46,221 nucleotides of DNA from Lonepinella koalarum (GTDB taxonomy: Bacteria; Pseudomonadota; Gammaproteobacteria; Enterobacterales; Pasteurellaceae). The stretch is taken from contig JAUNED010000002.1 of NCBI GenBank assembly GCA_030525745.1, positions 1 to 46,221 on the forward strand, given 5' to 3'. Of the stretch, positions 9,029 to 18,021 are shown piece after piece. The number at the start of each line of letters is the position of its first letter. Positions within the stretch are counted from its first letter, which is position 1. Below the pieces are notes generated by a model. The model worked only from the letters and a program-made list of their open reading frames with translations. It made no database searches and was not told where the DNA came from. The position numbers were made by a program, and so were the translations under genes.

Positions 9029-9869
9029 GCGAATAAAGCAATCGACGATATTTATTGGTGAGTGGATCATTATTGCCGATAGCTGCCAAGATTTCTAAAA
9101 ATTGTTTTTTCACTTCGCCGTTTTCCGTATTCAAATCGTTTTTTAACATACTAAACAATAATTCTAAGGATTCTTCATTACGGTTGGCTTGATGTAGTTT
9201 TATAGCAAGTTTCAAGGCGGTTTCAGCGGTCGGGTTTTTTGCAAAATCTGCTTGTAATTGTTGAATTTCAGGCGTGTCTGCGGCTTTAAGCAATAATTCG
9301 ATTTGAGCTTGTAATCCGTGCCAACGGCTGTCGCGATCCTGTAACGGAATTTTGTTTAAAATCTCTGTTGCAGGTTCGGTTTTTTTCATCGCAATATAGG
9401 TTTCAGCATAGAGTAAAGCAATGTCACTGTTTTTATGATCGGATAATTCCCAAGCGGATTTGAGCAAGGGGAGAGCCTCATCATAATTTTCTGTCGCTAA
9501 AAAATCCAACGCTTGATTAAATTTGATTTCTTCTTCCTTGGGTAAAATAACGGCTAAACGCTGTTTAATTTGTACTTCGGGCAATTCTCCTTGAAATGCA
9601 TCAATGGCTTGAGCTTCTTTAAATAAATAAGTGGTCGGCAATGCCTGAATACGAAATTGCATAGCGATCATTTGTTCCGTTTCGCAATTGACTTTTGCCA
9701 ACAAAAATTGCCCTCGATATTGTTCTGTAAGGCGTTCTAAAAGTGCGGTGTGTTTTTGTGAGGTTTCGTGAACTGGCGAATAAAACACAATGACAAGTGG
9801 AATTTGTTGTGAAAGTTGTAAGGTTTCCGTTAAATTTTGTTCATTAATTTCAATAATATAATCAGACAT
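9018..9869 (-). CDS. cnoX: Thioredoxin-fold/TPR chaperone CnoX (YbbN)
   Basis: A 283-aa cytosolic protein matching E. coli CnoX/YbbN (284 aa): thioredoxin fold at about 1-105, then TPR-like helices to the end (KYRRLLYSLLY). CnoX holds unfolded or chlorine-damaged proteins and hands them to GroEL or DnaK. At the thioredoxin active-site position the sequence is YSPVHETSQ, with no Cys at all (E. coli has SQHC), so it cannot act as a reductase. Cys62 in KVNCETEQM matches the E. coli Cys that forms mixed disulfides. The start at 9869 is chosen because GGAG lies 8 bases upstream; an upstream in-frame codon at 9896 lacks support. It precedes trxB on the same strand. Confidence 0.88.
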   Translation of the reverse strand: MSDYIIEINEQNLTETLQLSQQIPLVIVFYSPVHETSQKHTALLERLTEQYRGQFLLAKVNCETEQMIAMQFRIQALPTTYLFKEAQAIDAFQGELPEVQIKQRLAVILPKEEEIKFNQALDFLATENYDEALPLLKSAWELSDHKNSDIALLYAETYIAMKKTEPATEILNKIPLQDRDSRWHGLQAQIELLLKAADTPEIQQLQADFAKNPTAETALKLAIKLHQANRNEESLELLFSMLKNDLNTENGEVKKQFLEILAAIGNNDPLTNKYRRLLYSLLY

Positions 9870-10037
9870 GGGGATTACTCCAGTAGTAAAAATCAAGCGG
9901 ATTGTAACAAAAAAGGGCGGTTAAATCGACCGCACTTTAATCTCAAAATCATGTTATGTCAGCATTGACAACAAATTGGAACTACTTTAATATTCGTGCC
10001 AGATTTGTTATTGAGAATTGTTTTTATTATTCAAGCT

Positions 10038-10079
10038 TTGGCAAGGATAATTTCACTTCAAGATAACATTATTTATCTT
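10038..10079 (+). promoter_or_regulatory. Putative receptor-gene promoter with overlapping dyad (possible Fur site)
   Basis: TTGGCA at 10038-10043 and GATAAC at 10062-10067 are spaced by 18 bases. The dyad AAGATAA (10060-10066) with TTATCTT (10073-10079) covers the -10. It partly matches the Fur consensus, about 11 of 19 by hand alignment, as expected for an iron-regulated receptor. The match is modest. Confidence 0.4.
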
Positions 10080-10099
10080 AACTTTGAGGAACTTTAATT

Positions 10100-12190
10100 A
10101 TGAATAGATTTAAATTGCTGCCTTTGTCTGCTGCAGTGATGTTGGCAATGCAGGCTACGCCTGCATTAGCAGTACCTGCTAATTCTGAAACTTTGGATAC
10201 GATCACGGTGACGGATCGCCAAGGAACAAAAGTAAAAAGTGATGTTGTCACAATATCGAAAAAAGACGAAAGCGTAGAAACGGATTTACGTGGTTTGTTT
10301 AAAAATGAGCCGGCTATTGCGATGGGTGGTGGTACAAGTACATCAACATTCCTTTATTTGCGTGGTATGGGGCAGAACTCTGTAGATGTTAAAGTGGATA
10401 ATGCTTATTCCGACAGTCAAATTCATTATCACCAAAGTCGCCATATGTTGGATCCTGCGTTAGTCAAAATTGTTGCCGTACAAAAAGGTGCAGGTAGCGC
10501 TTCAGCAGGTATTGGCCAAACCAATGGGGCGATTGTTGCTAAAACAGTTGATGCCGAAGATTTGTTGAAAAACAGTAGCAACCCGAATTTTGGTGCTAAA
10601 ATCAATACCGGTATCAGCAGCAATCACGAACATAATTATGGTTTATCTTTATTCGGTAAAAACGATATGGCTGATTTTGTGATTGCCGGAAATCGTGTGA
10701 AATCTAGTGATTATGAGGCTGGAAAAGGCTTTAAAAACGGCATTGACGGCAGTGATCGTGTCCCTTACAGTGCAATGGATAAGAAAAGTTATTTAGTCAA
10801 AGTCGGTATCAATGCAGGTGATCATCGTTTTGTATTAAGCCATATGAATGATGAACATCATGGTGTTCGTACGGTACGTGAGGAATTTTCTGCTGAAAAT
10901 TCCGGAAGATTAGGGTTAGCTAGTCAATTCCCAAGAGACCGTAAAATGACCGTGAGCAATACGAATTTAGAATGGACAGCGAAAAATTTAGCATTTGCTC
11001 AAGAGATACAAGCAAATGTATATCATTTGGTACATAGTCGTTGGTCTGAGGATGATTCTGGTAACAGTTATGCTGTAGGTCGAAACAATCCTTTTAATGT
11101 ACAGGGTTCAACGAAAACCAAAGTGGATACTTATGGCGCAAATATAAATTTAGATTCTCAAATAACGAAGAGTATTTTGTTGAAGTATGGTGTTAATTAT
11201 CGTCAGCAAGAAGTTAAACCATTTGCTTTATTTAGAGCGAATGTGGTTAATCAACAAAAACGTGATCTAGGCTTTTATATAGAAGGGATCACAGATATTA
11301 TTGATAAGGTGACACTGACAACAGGCTTACGTTATGATCATTTTAATTTCAAAGGTATGGACGGTAAAAAAGTCGGCGATGGTGCCTTTAACCCTAGTTT
11401 TGGTATCATTTATGAACCGATTCAACATTTAAGTTTCAGTATCAGTCATAACTATGCAACACGTAGCCCTCGTATGGCAGATGCTGTGCTATCACAAGGT
11501 ATCGGTAGTGTTGTTTCTATCGGTAATGATACTAAAGCTGAAAAAGCCCGTAATACTGAAATAGGTTTTAACTTTAATAATGGGACATTTGCTTTTGAAG
11601 GTAGCTATTTCTGGCAAAATATTAAAGATGCATTAGTGAGAAGTGATGCACGTGCTGCCGCACATGCTTGTAATTCACCTAGTGATAGATGTTATGTTGA
11701 ACATATCAATAACGGAAAAATTAAAAATAGAGGCTATGAATTATCCGGATCTTACCAATATCAAGGTTTAACAGCCCGTTTAGGTGTTGCTCAAAGTAAA
11801 CCTCGTTTCTATGGTAACAACTTTAAAGCGGATCCGGATTATGCGTCTGTGATTGGCCGTACTTGGACCGCATCGTTGTCTTACCAATTTGACAAACCAA
11901 ATTTAGAAATCGGTATTCATCACCGCCATATTCAAGGCGTGAAAAAAGAAGATAATATTTTTGTGATTAAAGATACAATTACGCCGGCCTCTGCGGGTAA
12001 AGATGGTTATAAAATCACTGATATTACTGCTAATTGGAAACCATTCGGTAACGATAAGATGAATGTAAACTTTGCGATTAATAACATCACAAATGAAAAA
12101 TATCAATCTCACGCACAGCGTGGTAGTGTTACAACTGCGCTTTATGGTGCAGGACGAGAGTATCGTGTTGGTGTAAACTATACATTCTAA
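10100..12190 (+). CDS. fetA: TonB-dependent outer-membrane receptor, FetA/FrpB type
   Basis: A 696-aa outer-membrane receptor. The signal peptide MNRFKLLPLSAAVMLAMQATPALA is followed by the TonB box DTITVTD at about residues 33-39, a plug domain to about 165, and a 22-strand barrel ending in the C-terminal Phe (GVNYTF). Long stretches resemble Neisseria FetA/FrpB: ESVETDLRGLFKNEPAI, FLYLRGMGQNSVDVKVDNAY, VQKGAGSASAGIGQTNGAI and DHRFVLSHMNDEHHGVRTVR. FetA takes up ferric enterobactin-like catecholate siderophores, with energy from TonB-ExbBD. A short extracellular loop carries two Cys (HACNSPSDRCYV, about residues 524-532), a likely disulfide. No transport genes for a siderophore adjoin it. 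Iron regulation is inferred from a Fur-like dyad. Confidence 0.88.
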   Translation: MNRFKLLPLSAAVMLAMQATPALAVPANSETLDTITVTDRQGTKVKSDVVTISKKDESVETDLRGLFKNEPAIAMGGGTSTSTFLYLRGMGQNSVDVKVDNAYSDSQIHYHQSRHMLDPALVKIVAVQKGAGSASAGIGQTNGAIVAKTVDAEDLLKNSSNPNFGAKINTGISSNHEHNYGLSLFGKNDMADFVIAGNRVKSSDYEAGKGFKNGIDGSDRVPYSAMDKKSYLVKVGINAGDHRFVLSHMNDEHHGVRTVREEFSAENSGRLGLASQFPRDRKMTVSNTNLEWTAKNLAFAQEIQANVYHLVHSRWSEDDSGNSYAVGRNNPFNVQGSTKTKVDTYGANINLDSQITKSILLKYGVNYRQQEVKPFALFRANVVNQQKRDLGFYIEGITDIIDKVTLTTGLRYDHFNFKGMDGKKVGDGAFNPSFGIIYEPIQHLSFSISHNYATRSPRMADAVLSQGIGSVVSIGNDTKAEKARNTEIGFNFNNGTFAFEGSYFWQNIKDALVRSDARAAAHACNSPSDRCYVEHINNGKIKNRGYELSGSYQYQGLTARLGVAQSKPRFYGNNFKADPDYASVIGRTWTASLSYQFDKPNLEIGIHHRHIQGVKKEDNIFVIKDTITPASAGKDGYKITDITANWKPFGNDKMNVNFAINNITNEKYQSHAQRGSVTTALYGAGREYRVGVNYTF

Positions 12191-12207
12191 ATGGAATATT
12201 AAAATTC

Positions 12208-12238
12208 AATGCCCGATGGTCACATCGGGCATTTTTTG
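12208..12238 (+). terminator. Rho-independent terminator of the fetA-type receptor
   Basis: A perfect 10-bp stem ATGCCCGATG (12209-12218) with CATCGGGCAT (12223-12232), loop GTCA, followed by a T run. It lies 18 bases after the receptor stop. Confidence 0.92.
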
Positions 12239-12289
12239 TAGGATAATACTCGGAGGAAAAAGATAATCTAATCAATGTTTAGAACGCAT

Positions 12290-13036
12290 TTAAAACTTCG
12301 CTTTCCAGTAGCCAATCCATTCTTTTACTAATTGAGCATTAGCAGCCAATGCACCGGCTTGAGGGATAAAATGCATAAAATTTAACCCATAGCTTTCAGG
12401 CGTAATACCGCTTCCTACGCTGGCAGGATAGACGATGAAGCCTTGACGTTCAAACAATAATTTAGCCCGTTGCATATGCCATTGATTTGTCACCAAAATA
12501 ATTTTATTAATATTCTCCCGTTCTAACATTTCTTTACTAAATTGGGCGTTTTGAATAGTATTTACTGCCCGTTGCTCCAACCATTTGGCTTGAATACCGA
12601 AGAAACTGAAAAATTCTTGTGCCATAATTTGAGCTTCAGAATTACCGTTGGGGCTGGCACCGGAAATTAATATAGGCAGTTCGGTTTCTTTATGTAGATA
12701 AGCAGCATAGCGCATGCGTTCCAAGACTAATCCCGGAACTGTAAGGTTGTGATAAAGTTCCTTATTATCCCGTAAACCGCCCCCCAAAACTACAATTGCT
12801 TGCGCTTGGTGATAGTCATTGATGGTTAGATTGTCTTCCACGGTTAAACTGTCTGCGAGCTTTTGTTGTGTATAGGGAATGCTAAGAAGGTAAAGGGAAC
12901 CTAATCCTAAAAGTGCGGTCAAAAAAGCGGTTTTTTTACAGCGAAGCAGCCAACAAAATAGAGCAATAATCAACAAAATCATTGTATTAAATGGCGGCGA
13001 AATCATAGCAGAAATTAATTTGGTGAATTCAAACAT
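12290..13036 (-). CDS. ElyC/YdcF-family (DUF218) membrane protein
   Basis: A 248-aa protein with two N-terminal membrane helices (about residues 8-26 and 34-52) and a DUF218 domain from about 80 onward. Signature motifs are AIVVLGGG, then ILISGASPNGNSEAQIM and IILVTNQWHMQRAKLLFERQG. The layout is that of E. coli ElyC (YcbC), which influences lipid-carrier supply for cell-envelope polymers, so a role in peptidoglycan or surface-glycan lipid carrier use is plausible next to the polysaccharide cluster. I start at 13036, which has AGGGAA upstream; an upstream in-frame start at 13096 adds 20 unlikely residues. It is divergent from the flippase gene. SanA- or YdcF-type assignments are alternatives. 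Confidence 0.75.
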   Translation of the reverse strand: MFEFTKLISAMISPPFNTMILLIIALFCWLLRCKKTAFLTALLGLGSLYLLSIPYTQQKLADSLTVEDNLTINDYHQAQAIVVLGGGLRDNKELYHNLTVPGLVLERMRYAAYLHKETELPILISGASPNGNSEAQIMAQEFFSFFGIQAKWLEQRAVNTIQNAQFSKEMLERENINKIILVTNQWHMQRAKLLFERQGFIVYPASVGSGITPESYGLNFMHFIPQAGALAANAQLVKEWIGYWKAKF

Positions 13037-13174
13037 GGGTATTTTCCCTATAGTTAAATAATCCGTTATTATTGCCGAAATATTCTTGTAACTCAATGAT
13101 TAAAATACTACTAAATAGAAAGCTGAAATGCTATGATAAACCGTTTTTTCACTCTTCTTTATGCTGAGTTTTAA

Positions 13175-14362
13175 ATGAATATCCATTTAATTAAATTAAT
13201 TGCAATAACCTTATTGAGTATGGTACTGACGATAGTCAGTTCTTTTGTACTGGCTCGCCTATTATCAGTAGAAGATCGCGGATTACACCAGCTTTTTGTT
13301 ACAGCTGTTTCTTACGCTGTCACTTTTGCAACCGCCGGTTCCGGTTTCGCTCTGGCGTTGTCAATGCGAAAGAAGCAATATCGCCATTGGAAATCCTATT
13401 TTTTATTATTTTTAATTTTTGCAGTGATTATTGCTATTTTAGGCTTATTGTTATTTGATTTTACCGATTACCCGCAATTATTCATAATTAACGTATTATT
13501 TACCGCACTTTTAACAATGACATTAGAAAAAGTGAAAATCGATCCGCAATTAAAAGTATATCGTATTTTAACTTTACAACAACCGATTTTATTAGTGACA
13601 GTTTATGGAGTTGCTTATTTATTATTAAATGAACAGCCGTTAAAGATTGCATTATATTTATTAAGCCTATATAGCCTGCTTCAAGCCGTATCTTGTTTGT
13701 TCTATTTATATAAAACAGAAAAGTCTTTTTTAGCTAAAAATCCTGATGTGGAAAAAATTAATAACAAATTCTTTTTTAGCACTTGGTTTAAACAAAATAT
13801 ATTACAAATTTTTGGTGCAACAGCCTCCAGCATTGATAAGTTTTTAATTGTTTTTCTGTTGGGGAATTATTCTCTCGGGCTTTATACGGTTTGTATTGCT
13901 TTTGATTCTTTAGTGACTAAGTTTGTAAATATGCTGGCAGATTATTATTATGCCGGTTTATTAAACCACTTAAATAGATTAAAAGCAGTGTTGGCAGTTA
14001 TTTTATTAATGAGTGTAGCAGCAGTTTTATTAGTGCCTTTATTAGCTGAAACCGTAATCGGATTTTTCTTTAGTCAAAAATATGTAGAGGTTTCATCTGT
14101 TTTAATTTGGTTTATTTTAAATGCTATTTTAGCAGGATTAGCTTGGGTGTTTTCTCAACCGTTATTAATGCAAGGAAAACAAGTATTGTTGTTTATTCCT
14201 CAAACGCTATCTATTTTAGTGTTTATATTGTTATTTTATCTTTTAAAAGAGCAGCAACTTTATGGAGTTGCTTATGCCTTTTTAGTAGGGAATACAGTAA
14301 AATTACTGATTTCTTTATTTTATTATTTTAAATACCCGATTATTGAACAAGGTGCGGTGTGA
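13175..14362 (+). CDS. Polysaccharide flippase-like protein (Wzx/MATE-like)
   Basis: A 395-aa integral membrane protein with about 12 hydrophobic segments and a short charged loop near residues 180-210 ([21 protein letters not shown]). The start [41 protein letters not shown], with the pattern ARxLSxEDxGxxQ, is typical of Wzx-like lipid-linked oligosaccharide flippases. It would move glycan repeats on undecaprenyl diphosphate across the inner membrane. It heads a five-gene unit of glycosyltransferases and a polymerase-like protein, and its stop is followed directly by the next ATG. Base composition is very AT-rich, as in the rest of the unit. The glycan cannot be identified from the sequence. 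Confidence 0.8.
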   Translation: MNIHLIKLIAITLLSMVLTIVSSFVLARLLSVEDRGLHQLFVTAVSYAVTFATAGSGFALALSMRKKQYRHWKSYFLLFLIFAVIIAILGLLLFDFTDYPQLFIINVLFTALLTMTLEKVKIDPQLKVYRILTLQQPILLVTVYGVAYLLLNEQPLKIALYLLSLYSLLQAVSCLFYLYKTEKSFLAKNPDVEKINNKFFFSTWFKQNILQIFGATASSIDKFLIVFLLGNYSLGLYTVCIAFDSLVTKFVNMLADYYYAGLLNHLNRLKAVLAVILLMSVAAVLLVPLLAETVIGFFFSQKYVEVSSVLIWFILNAILAGLAWVFSQPLLMQGKQVLLFIPQTLSILVFILLFYLLKEQQLYGVAYAFLVGNTVKLLISLFYYFKYPIIEQGAV

Positions 14363-14363
14363 T

Positions 14364-15137
14364 ATGAAAAAGTTTTTAATTTCCTTAGAAAAAGACAGTC
14401 AAAGACGGGAATTGTTTTTTTCTCAACCAGATACATCTGATTTTGTTGTGTTTACAGCAATTAATACAATGAACTTATCCGGTGATGAATTAGCCACTAA
14501 ATTTAATATGGAAAAATTTAAACAATCTTATCATCGAACTGTTACAAAAGGAGAAATTGGTTGTACATTAAGTCATTTAACGATATATGAAAAAATTATT
14601 AATGATGAAAATATTGCAGACAATGATTATGTATTAGTTTGTGAAGATGATGTATTACTTGCTGATAATTTTCAGCAAAATTTGACCGCACTTTTAGCCC
14701 AAAATTTAACCTCTGATATTATATTAGTAGGTCAATCAAAAATTCCAGCATTTAATGATAAAGAACTTTGTATTACTTATCCGACAACCTTTAAGTTTGC
14801 ACAAAAACCCATTGCAGATACAGGCTATTATTATTCTTATCCTTATAAGAATTATTTTGCAGGTACGGTGGCATATTTAATTAAAAAATCTGCTTGTCGC
14901 CGTTTTTATTTGGAAATGAATAAACCCGAAGGTATTTATTGGTTAGCTGATGATTTTATTCTTTTTGGTAAGCTATTTGATTTGGATATTTTAGTGGTAC
15001 GCCCTTTAATGGCAATTGAAAACCCTAATCTCACCAGTAATTTGGAAGCTTTAAGAGGATCTTTAAATCATAATTTAGCTAAAAAATTATTAAAATTTCC
15101 GTTGAAAAAATTATTGGCAATTAAGAGAAACTTATAA
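14364..15137 (+). CDS. Glycosyltransferase family 25 (LPS glycosyltransferase)
   Basis: A 257-aa cytosolic enzyme of the GT25 group, related to Haemophilus LOS galactosyltransferases such as Lic2A/LpsA. Family signs are the start [16 protein letters not shown], the block [18 protein letters not shown] and the metal-binding [11 protein letters not shown] at about residues 91-101. The ATG at 14364 follows one base after the flippase TGA; an in-frame TTG 21 bases earlier is unlikely. It ends in TAATG, overlapping the next gene by one base. The donor is probably a UDP-hexose by family habit; acceptor unknown. I see no tetranucleotide repeat tract in the gene, so phase variation of the lic2A kind is not indicated. 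Confidence 0.82.
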   Translation: MKKFLISLEKDSQRRELFFSQPDTSDFVVFTAINTMNLSGDELATKFNMEKFKQSYHRTVTKGEIGCTLSHLTIYEKIINDENIADNDYVLVCEDDVLLADNFQQNLTALLAQNLTSDIILVGQSKIPAFNDKELCITYPTTFKFAQKPIADTGYYYSYPYKNYFAGTVAYLIKKSACRRFYLEMNKPEGIYWLADDFILFGKLFDLDILVVRPLMAIENPNLTSNLEALRGSLNHNLAKKLLKFPLKKLLAIKRNL

Positions 15138-16312
15138 TGTCTGCATTGGTAAATCTATTTTATATTTATGATCCTTGGTTGTTTCATTTTTTTAGAATGA
15201 GCTTATTTATTGGTCTGTTATGTTCAATTTTTTTCTTATATAAATGTTATAAAAAAGAAGATAAATTAATTGTTTCTATAGACAGTATAGCCATAGTGAT
15301 TGGACTGATTTTGCTTTCAACTATTCCTTTACTGGTTAATCAAACCACAGAAATTGGCGTAATTGCTATGTATGTAAAATCACTGCTGTTATTTTTATTC
15401 GGTATTATGATTTACAATCTGTATTATCGTCATAACCAAGGAAAACAACAACTAATTCGAGATCTGAAATGGGGCATTATTTTACAGGCAGTGATTGGAT
15501 TATTGGCATTATTGAATTTCCCATTGGCAATTGATATTGCATTGGGAACGAATGTAAATAGTTTTTTACCGCAATTTCAAGGTTCTGAACAGGAATATCG
15601 CTTATATAATTTTACCTCTTCGGCTTTTTTTCAGTTAAGTGCATTTTATTTAATTCTATTACATTTTTTATTGGCTTATGCAGAAAAATATCATCAAATT
15701 AATGGGGTTTATATTCTTTTAATTTTATTTATTGGTTTAATTTCAGGTAGAACATTTTTTATGTTTTCTGTTTTAAGTCTATTGGTTTATTTTAAATTGC
15801 GTTATATTCCCGTATTGTTATTATTTATTATAGGTGTATTGTTTTTTGCTATTTTTTATTCCGATCATCCTTATGTAGAACATGCTTTAGAACCTGTGAT
15901 CAACTTAATTAAAGGCGTAGATCGCCTAAGTTCTTCTACAGATACTTTGATGCAGAAACATTTATTTATGCCTGAAATGAAACAACTCATGATAGGAGAT
16001 GGGCTTTATTATATGCCGGACAAAACCTATTATGGCGGTTCAGATTCCGGATTTATTCGCCAGGTGTTATATGGTGGAATTGGTTATATGTTGATTTGTT
16101 TGGTTTTTACGGCTTATTTTATTAAACGCATTGCCGATAATTGGTTTGATGGAAGTTGGAAATTTATGTTATCTACTTTAATTTTGCTCAGTATTTTAAA
16201 TATTAAAGCAGATACTTATGCTTTTCCTGGGATTATGTTTGTGTTAATCATGTTTTTATCCTTATTTGGTCATAAGGGAAAACAAGTAGTGTTATTTGAG
16301 AAAAAAGAATGA
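15137..16312 (+). CDS. O-antigen polymerase-like (Wzy-like) membrane protein
   Basis: A 391-aa protein with about 10-11 hydrophobic helices and one larger external loop around residues 245-310 (HPYVEHALEPVINLIKGVDRLSSSTDTLMQKHLFMPEMKQLMIGDGLYYMP). The loop ends in DSGFIRQVLYGGIG, a pattern often seen in Wzy/O-antigen ligase-type proteins. It overlaps the GT25 stop (TAATG) and the following gene (ATGA), so it is translated as part of the same unit. In such clusters this protein joins lipid-linked repeats in the periplasm. Wzy proteins have little sequence identity, so this call rests on topology, the loop motif and context; a ligase is the main alternative. Confidence 0.65.
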   Translation: MSALVNLFYIYDPWLFHFFRMSLFIGLLCSIFFLYKCYKKEDKLIVSIDSIAIVIGLILLSTIPLLVNQTTEIGVIAMYVKSLLLFLFGIMIYNLYYRHNQGKQQLIRDLKWGIILQAVIGLLALLNFPLAIDIALGTNVNSFLPQFQGSEQEYRLYNFTSSAFFQLSAFYLILLHFLLAYAEKYHQINGVYILLILFIGLISGRTFFMFSVLSLLVYFKLRYIPVLLLFIIGVLFFAIFYSDHPYVEHALEPVINLIKGVDRLSSSTDTLMQKHLFMPEMKQLMIGDGLYYMPDKTYYGGSDSGFIRQVLYGGIGYMLICLVFTAYFIKRIADNWFDGSWKFMLSTLILLSILNIKADTYAFPGIMFVLIMFLSLFGHKGKQVVLFEKKE

Positions 16313-17193
16313 TGTTTAGTATTATTATTCCTTCCTATAATCGTAATCTGGAAGTGAATGAATTGTTGATTAGTTTAGAAAATCAAAGTGTTAAAAATTT
16401 TGAAGTGATTGTAATTGATGATTGTTCTCCAAACCCGATTAAAATTGACCGCACTTTTTCGTTTCCGGTAAAGTTTATTCGTAATGAAATAAATTCAGGT
16501 CCGGCCAGAAGTCGTAATATCGGTGCTGAAAATGCAACAAATGAATGGTTATTATTTTTAGACGATGATGATCGTTTTTCGGATAAGAAATGTGAAGTAT
16601 TAGCTGATATTATCTATAATCATCAAGGGATTAATTTTATCTATCACCCAGCAAAATGTACAATGATAAATGAAGGGTTTGCTTATGTAACCAAACCAAC
16701 AATGCCGGAGAATTTAACTTTAGAAAATATGTTATTGGCAAATAAAATAGGTGGTATGCCGATGATGGCCATTAAAAAAACATTTTTCTTTGAACTGGGT
16801 GGATTATCTACCGAGTTGAAATCCTTAGAAGACTATGACTTTGTATTAAAATTAGTTTCCAATCCCCATTTAAATGCAATCTATGTTAATCAGCCATTAA
16901 GTTTATGTGCATTTCACACTAAAAGATCCAGTGTTTCAACCAATACGGAAAATACGCAAAAAGCCATTGAAATTATTAAAAGGCAATATGTGAAAACAGA
17001 AGTACAGAATTATAATTTTTCGATTAATTCTTTGTATATGTTGGCTTATCCGAATGCAATGAATTTATCACGAAAAACGGCCTATTATTATTTTAAAATG
17101 TTTAAGTTAAGTAAAAATATTAAATATTTAATGGTTGCAATCATTACCTTTATTTCGCCAAAATTGGCAATTAATTTAAAACGATTTATTTAG
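16309..17193 (+). CDS. Glycosyltransferase family 2
   Basis: A 294-aa GT-A fold transferase. The N-terminal MMFSIIIPSYNRNLEVNELLISLENQS is the classic GT2 opening. The nucleotide and metal site is LLFLDDDDRFSDKKC at about residues 81-95, and the catalytic region includes LKSLEDYDFVLKL near 175. The C-terminal part is basic and amphipathic, ending INLKRFI, consistent with peripheral membrane binding. The gene overlaps the preceding polymerase-like gene by 4 bases (ATGA), and an uptake core lies within it. It adds one sugar to the glycan repeat on the cytosolic face; which sugar is unknown. Confidence 0.85.
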   Translation: MMFSIIIPSYNRNLEVNELLISLENQSVKNFEVIVIDDCSPNPIKIDRTFSFPVKFIRNEINSGPARSRNIGAENATNEWLLFLDDDDRFSDKKCEVLADIIYNHQGINFIYHPAKCTMINEGFAYVTKPTMPENLTLENMLLANKIGGMPMMAIKKTFFFELGGLSTELKSLEDYDFVLKLVSNPHLNAIYVNQPLSLCAFHTKRSSVSTNTENTQKAIEIIKRQYVKTEVQNYNFSINSLYMLAYPNAMNLSRKTAYYYFKMFKLSKNIKYLMVAIITFISPKLAINLKRFI

Positions 17194-17202
17194 GAAAATA
17201 AA

Positions 17203-18012
17203 ATGAAATTTTCAGTATTAATGTCCCTATATTATAAGGAAAAAGCAGAATATTTGAGAGAAAGTTTGCAAAGTTTGGTTGATCAAACCTTACAAGCTGA
17301 CGAAATAGTGTTAGTTTTTGACGGGGAAATTGGTGATGAGTTAAAACAAGTTGTACAAGCGTTTCAAGAGAAATTACCTTTTACTATTGTGCCTTTACCG
17401 CAAAATGTTGGATTGGGTAAGGCGTTAAACGAGGGGATTAAAGTTGCCCGTAATGAATGGTTATTTCGTATGGATACAGACGATATTTGTTATGCGGATC
17501 GTTTTGCCAAACAAGTGGAATTTATTCAGACCAACCCCGATGTGGTGTTGTTTAGTACGCAAATTGCAGAATTTGACCAAGATCCAACGCAAATTATTGC
17601 AGAACGTCGAGTGCCTGTAGGTTATGAAGCTATTGTGAAATTTAATCAATTGCGTTCGCCGTTTAACCATATGACAGTGGCGTATAAAAAATCCGTTTTG
17701 GAGGAGGTAGGCGGTTATCAGCATCATTTATTTTTGGAAGATTATAATTTATGGAATCGGATTATTGCGAAAGGTTATAAGGTCGGTAATTTATCAGAAG
17801 TATTGCTTTACGCAAGAACTGCCGGCAATGCGATGTTTAGTCGTCGTCGAGGTTGGATTTATGCCAAAAGTGAATGGAAATTGTATCAATTAAAACAAGC
17901 GTTAAAAATTCAATCGCCTATTAATGGGTTAATGACCTTTTTACTTCGGACTTTACCGCGTTTAATGCCGGTTTCTGTGGTTAAAACCTTATATAAACTA
18001 TTACGTAAATAA
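17203..18012 (+). CDS. Glycosyltransferase family 2, AmsE-like
   Basis: A 269-aa GT2 enzyme. MKFSVLMSLYYKEKAEYLRESLQSL and the block RMDTDDICYADRFAKQVEFI (about 87-106) match the AmsE/LsgE-like group found in amylovoran and Haemophilus LOS loci. PFNHMTVAYKKSVLEEVGGYQHHLFLEDYNLW carries the ED catalytic pair. The C-terminus (FLLRTLPRLMPVSVVKTLYKLLRK) is basic and hydrophobic, as for membrane-associated transferases. It lies 9 bases after the previous GT2 and 9 bases before mltB. Likely a hexose or N-acetylhexosamine transferase for the same glycan; donor not predictable. It ends the polysaccharide unit. Confidence 0.85.
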   Translation: MKFSVLMSLYYKEKAEYLRESLQSLVDQTLQADEIVLVFDGEIGDELKQVVQAFQEKLPFTIVPLPQNVGLGKALNEGIKVARNEWLFRMDTDDICYADRFAKQVEFIQTNPDVVLFSTQIAEFDQDPTQIIAERRVPVGYEAIVKFNQLRSPFNHMTVAYKKSVLEEVGGYQHHLFLEDYNLWNRIIAKGYKVGNLSEVLLYARTAGNAMFSRRRGWIYAKSEWKLYQLKQALKIQSPINGLMTFLLRTLPRLMPVSVVKTLYKLLRK

Positions 18013-18021
18013 TGAGGAAGC

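Noticed and set aside
13175-18012. Phase-variation repeat tract in the glycosyltransferase genes
   Set aside because: I searched for tetranucleotide or long homopolymer tracts near the starts and saw none.
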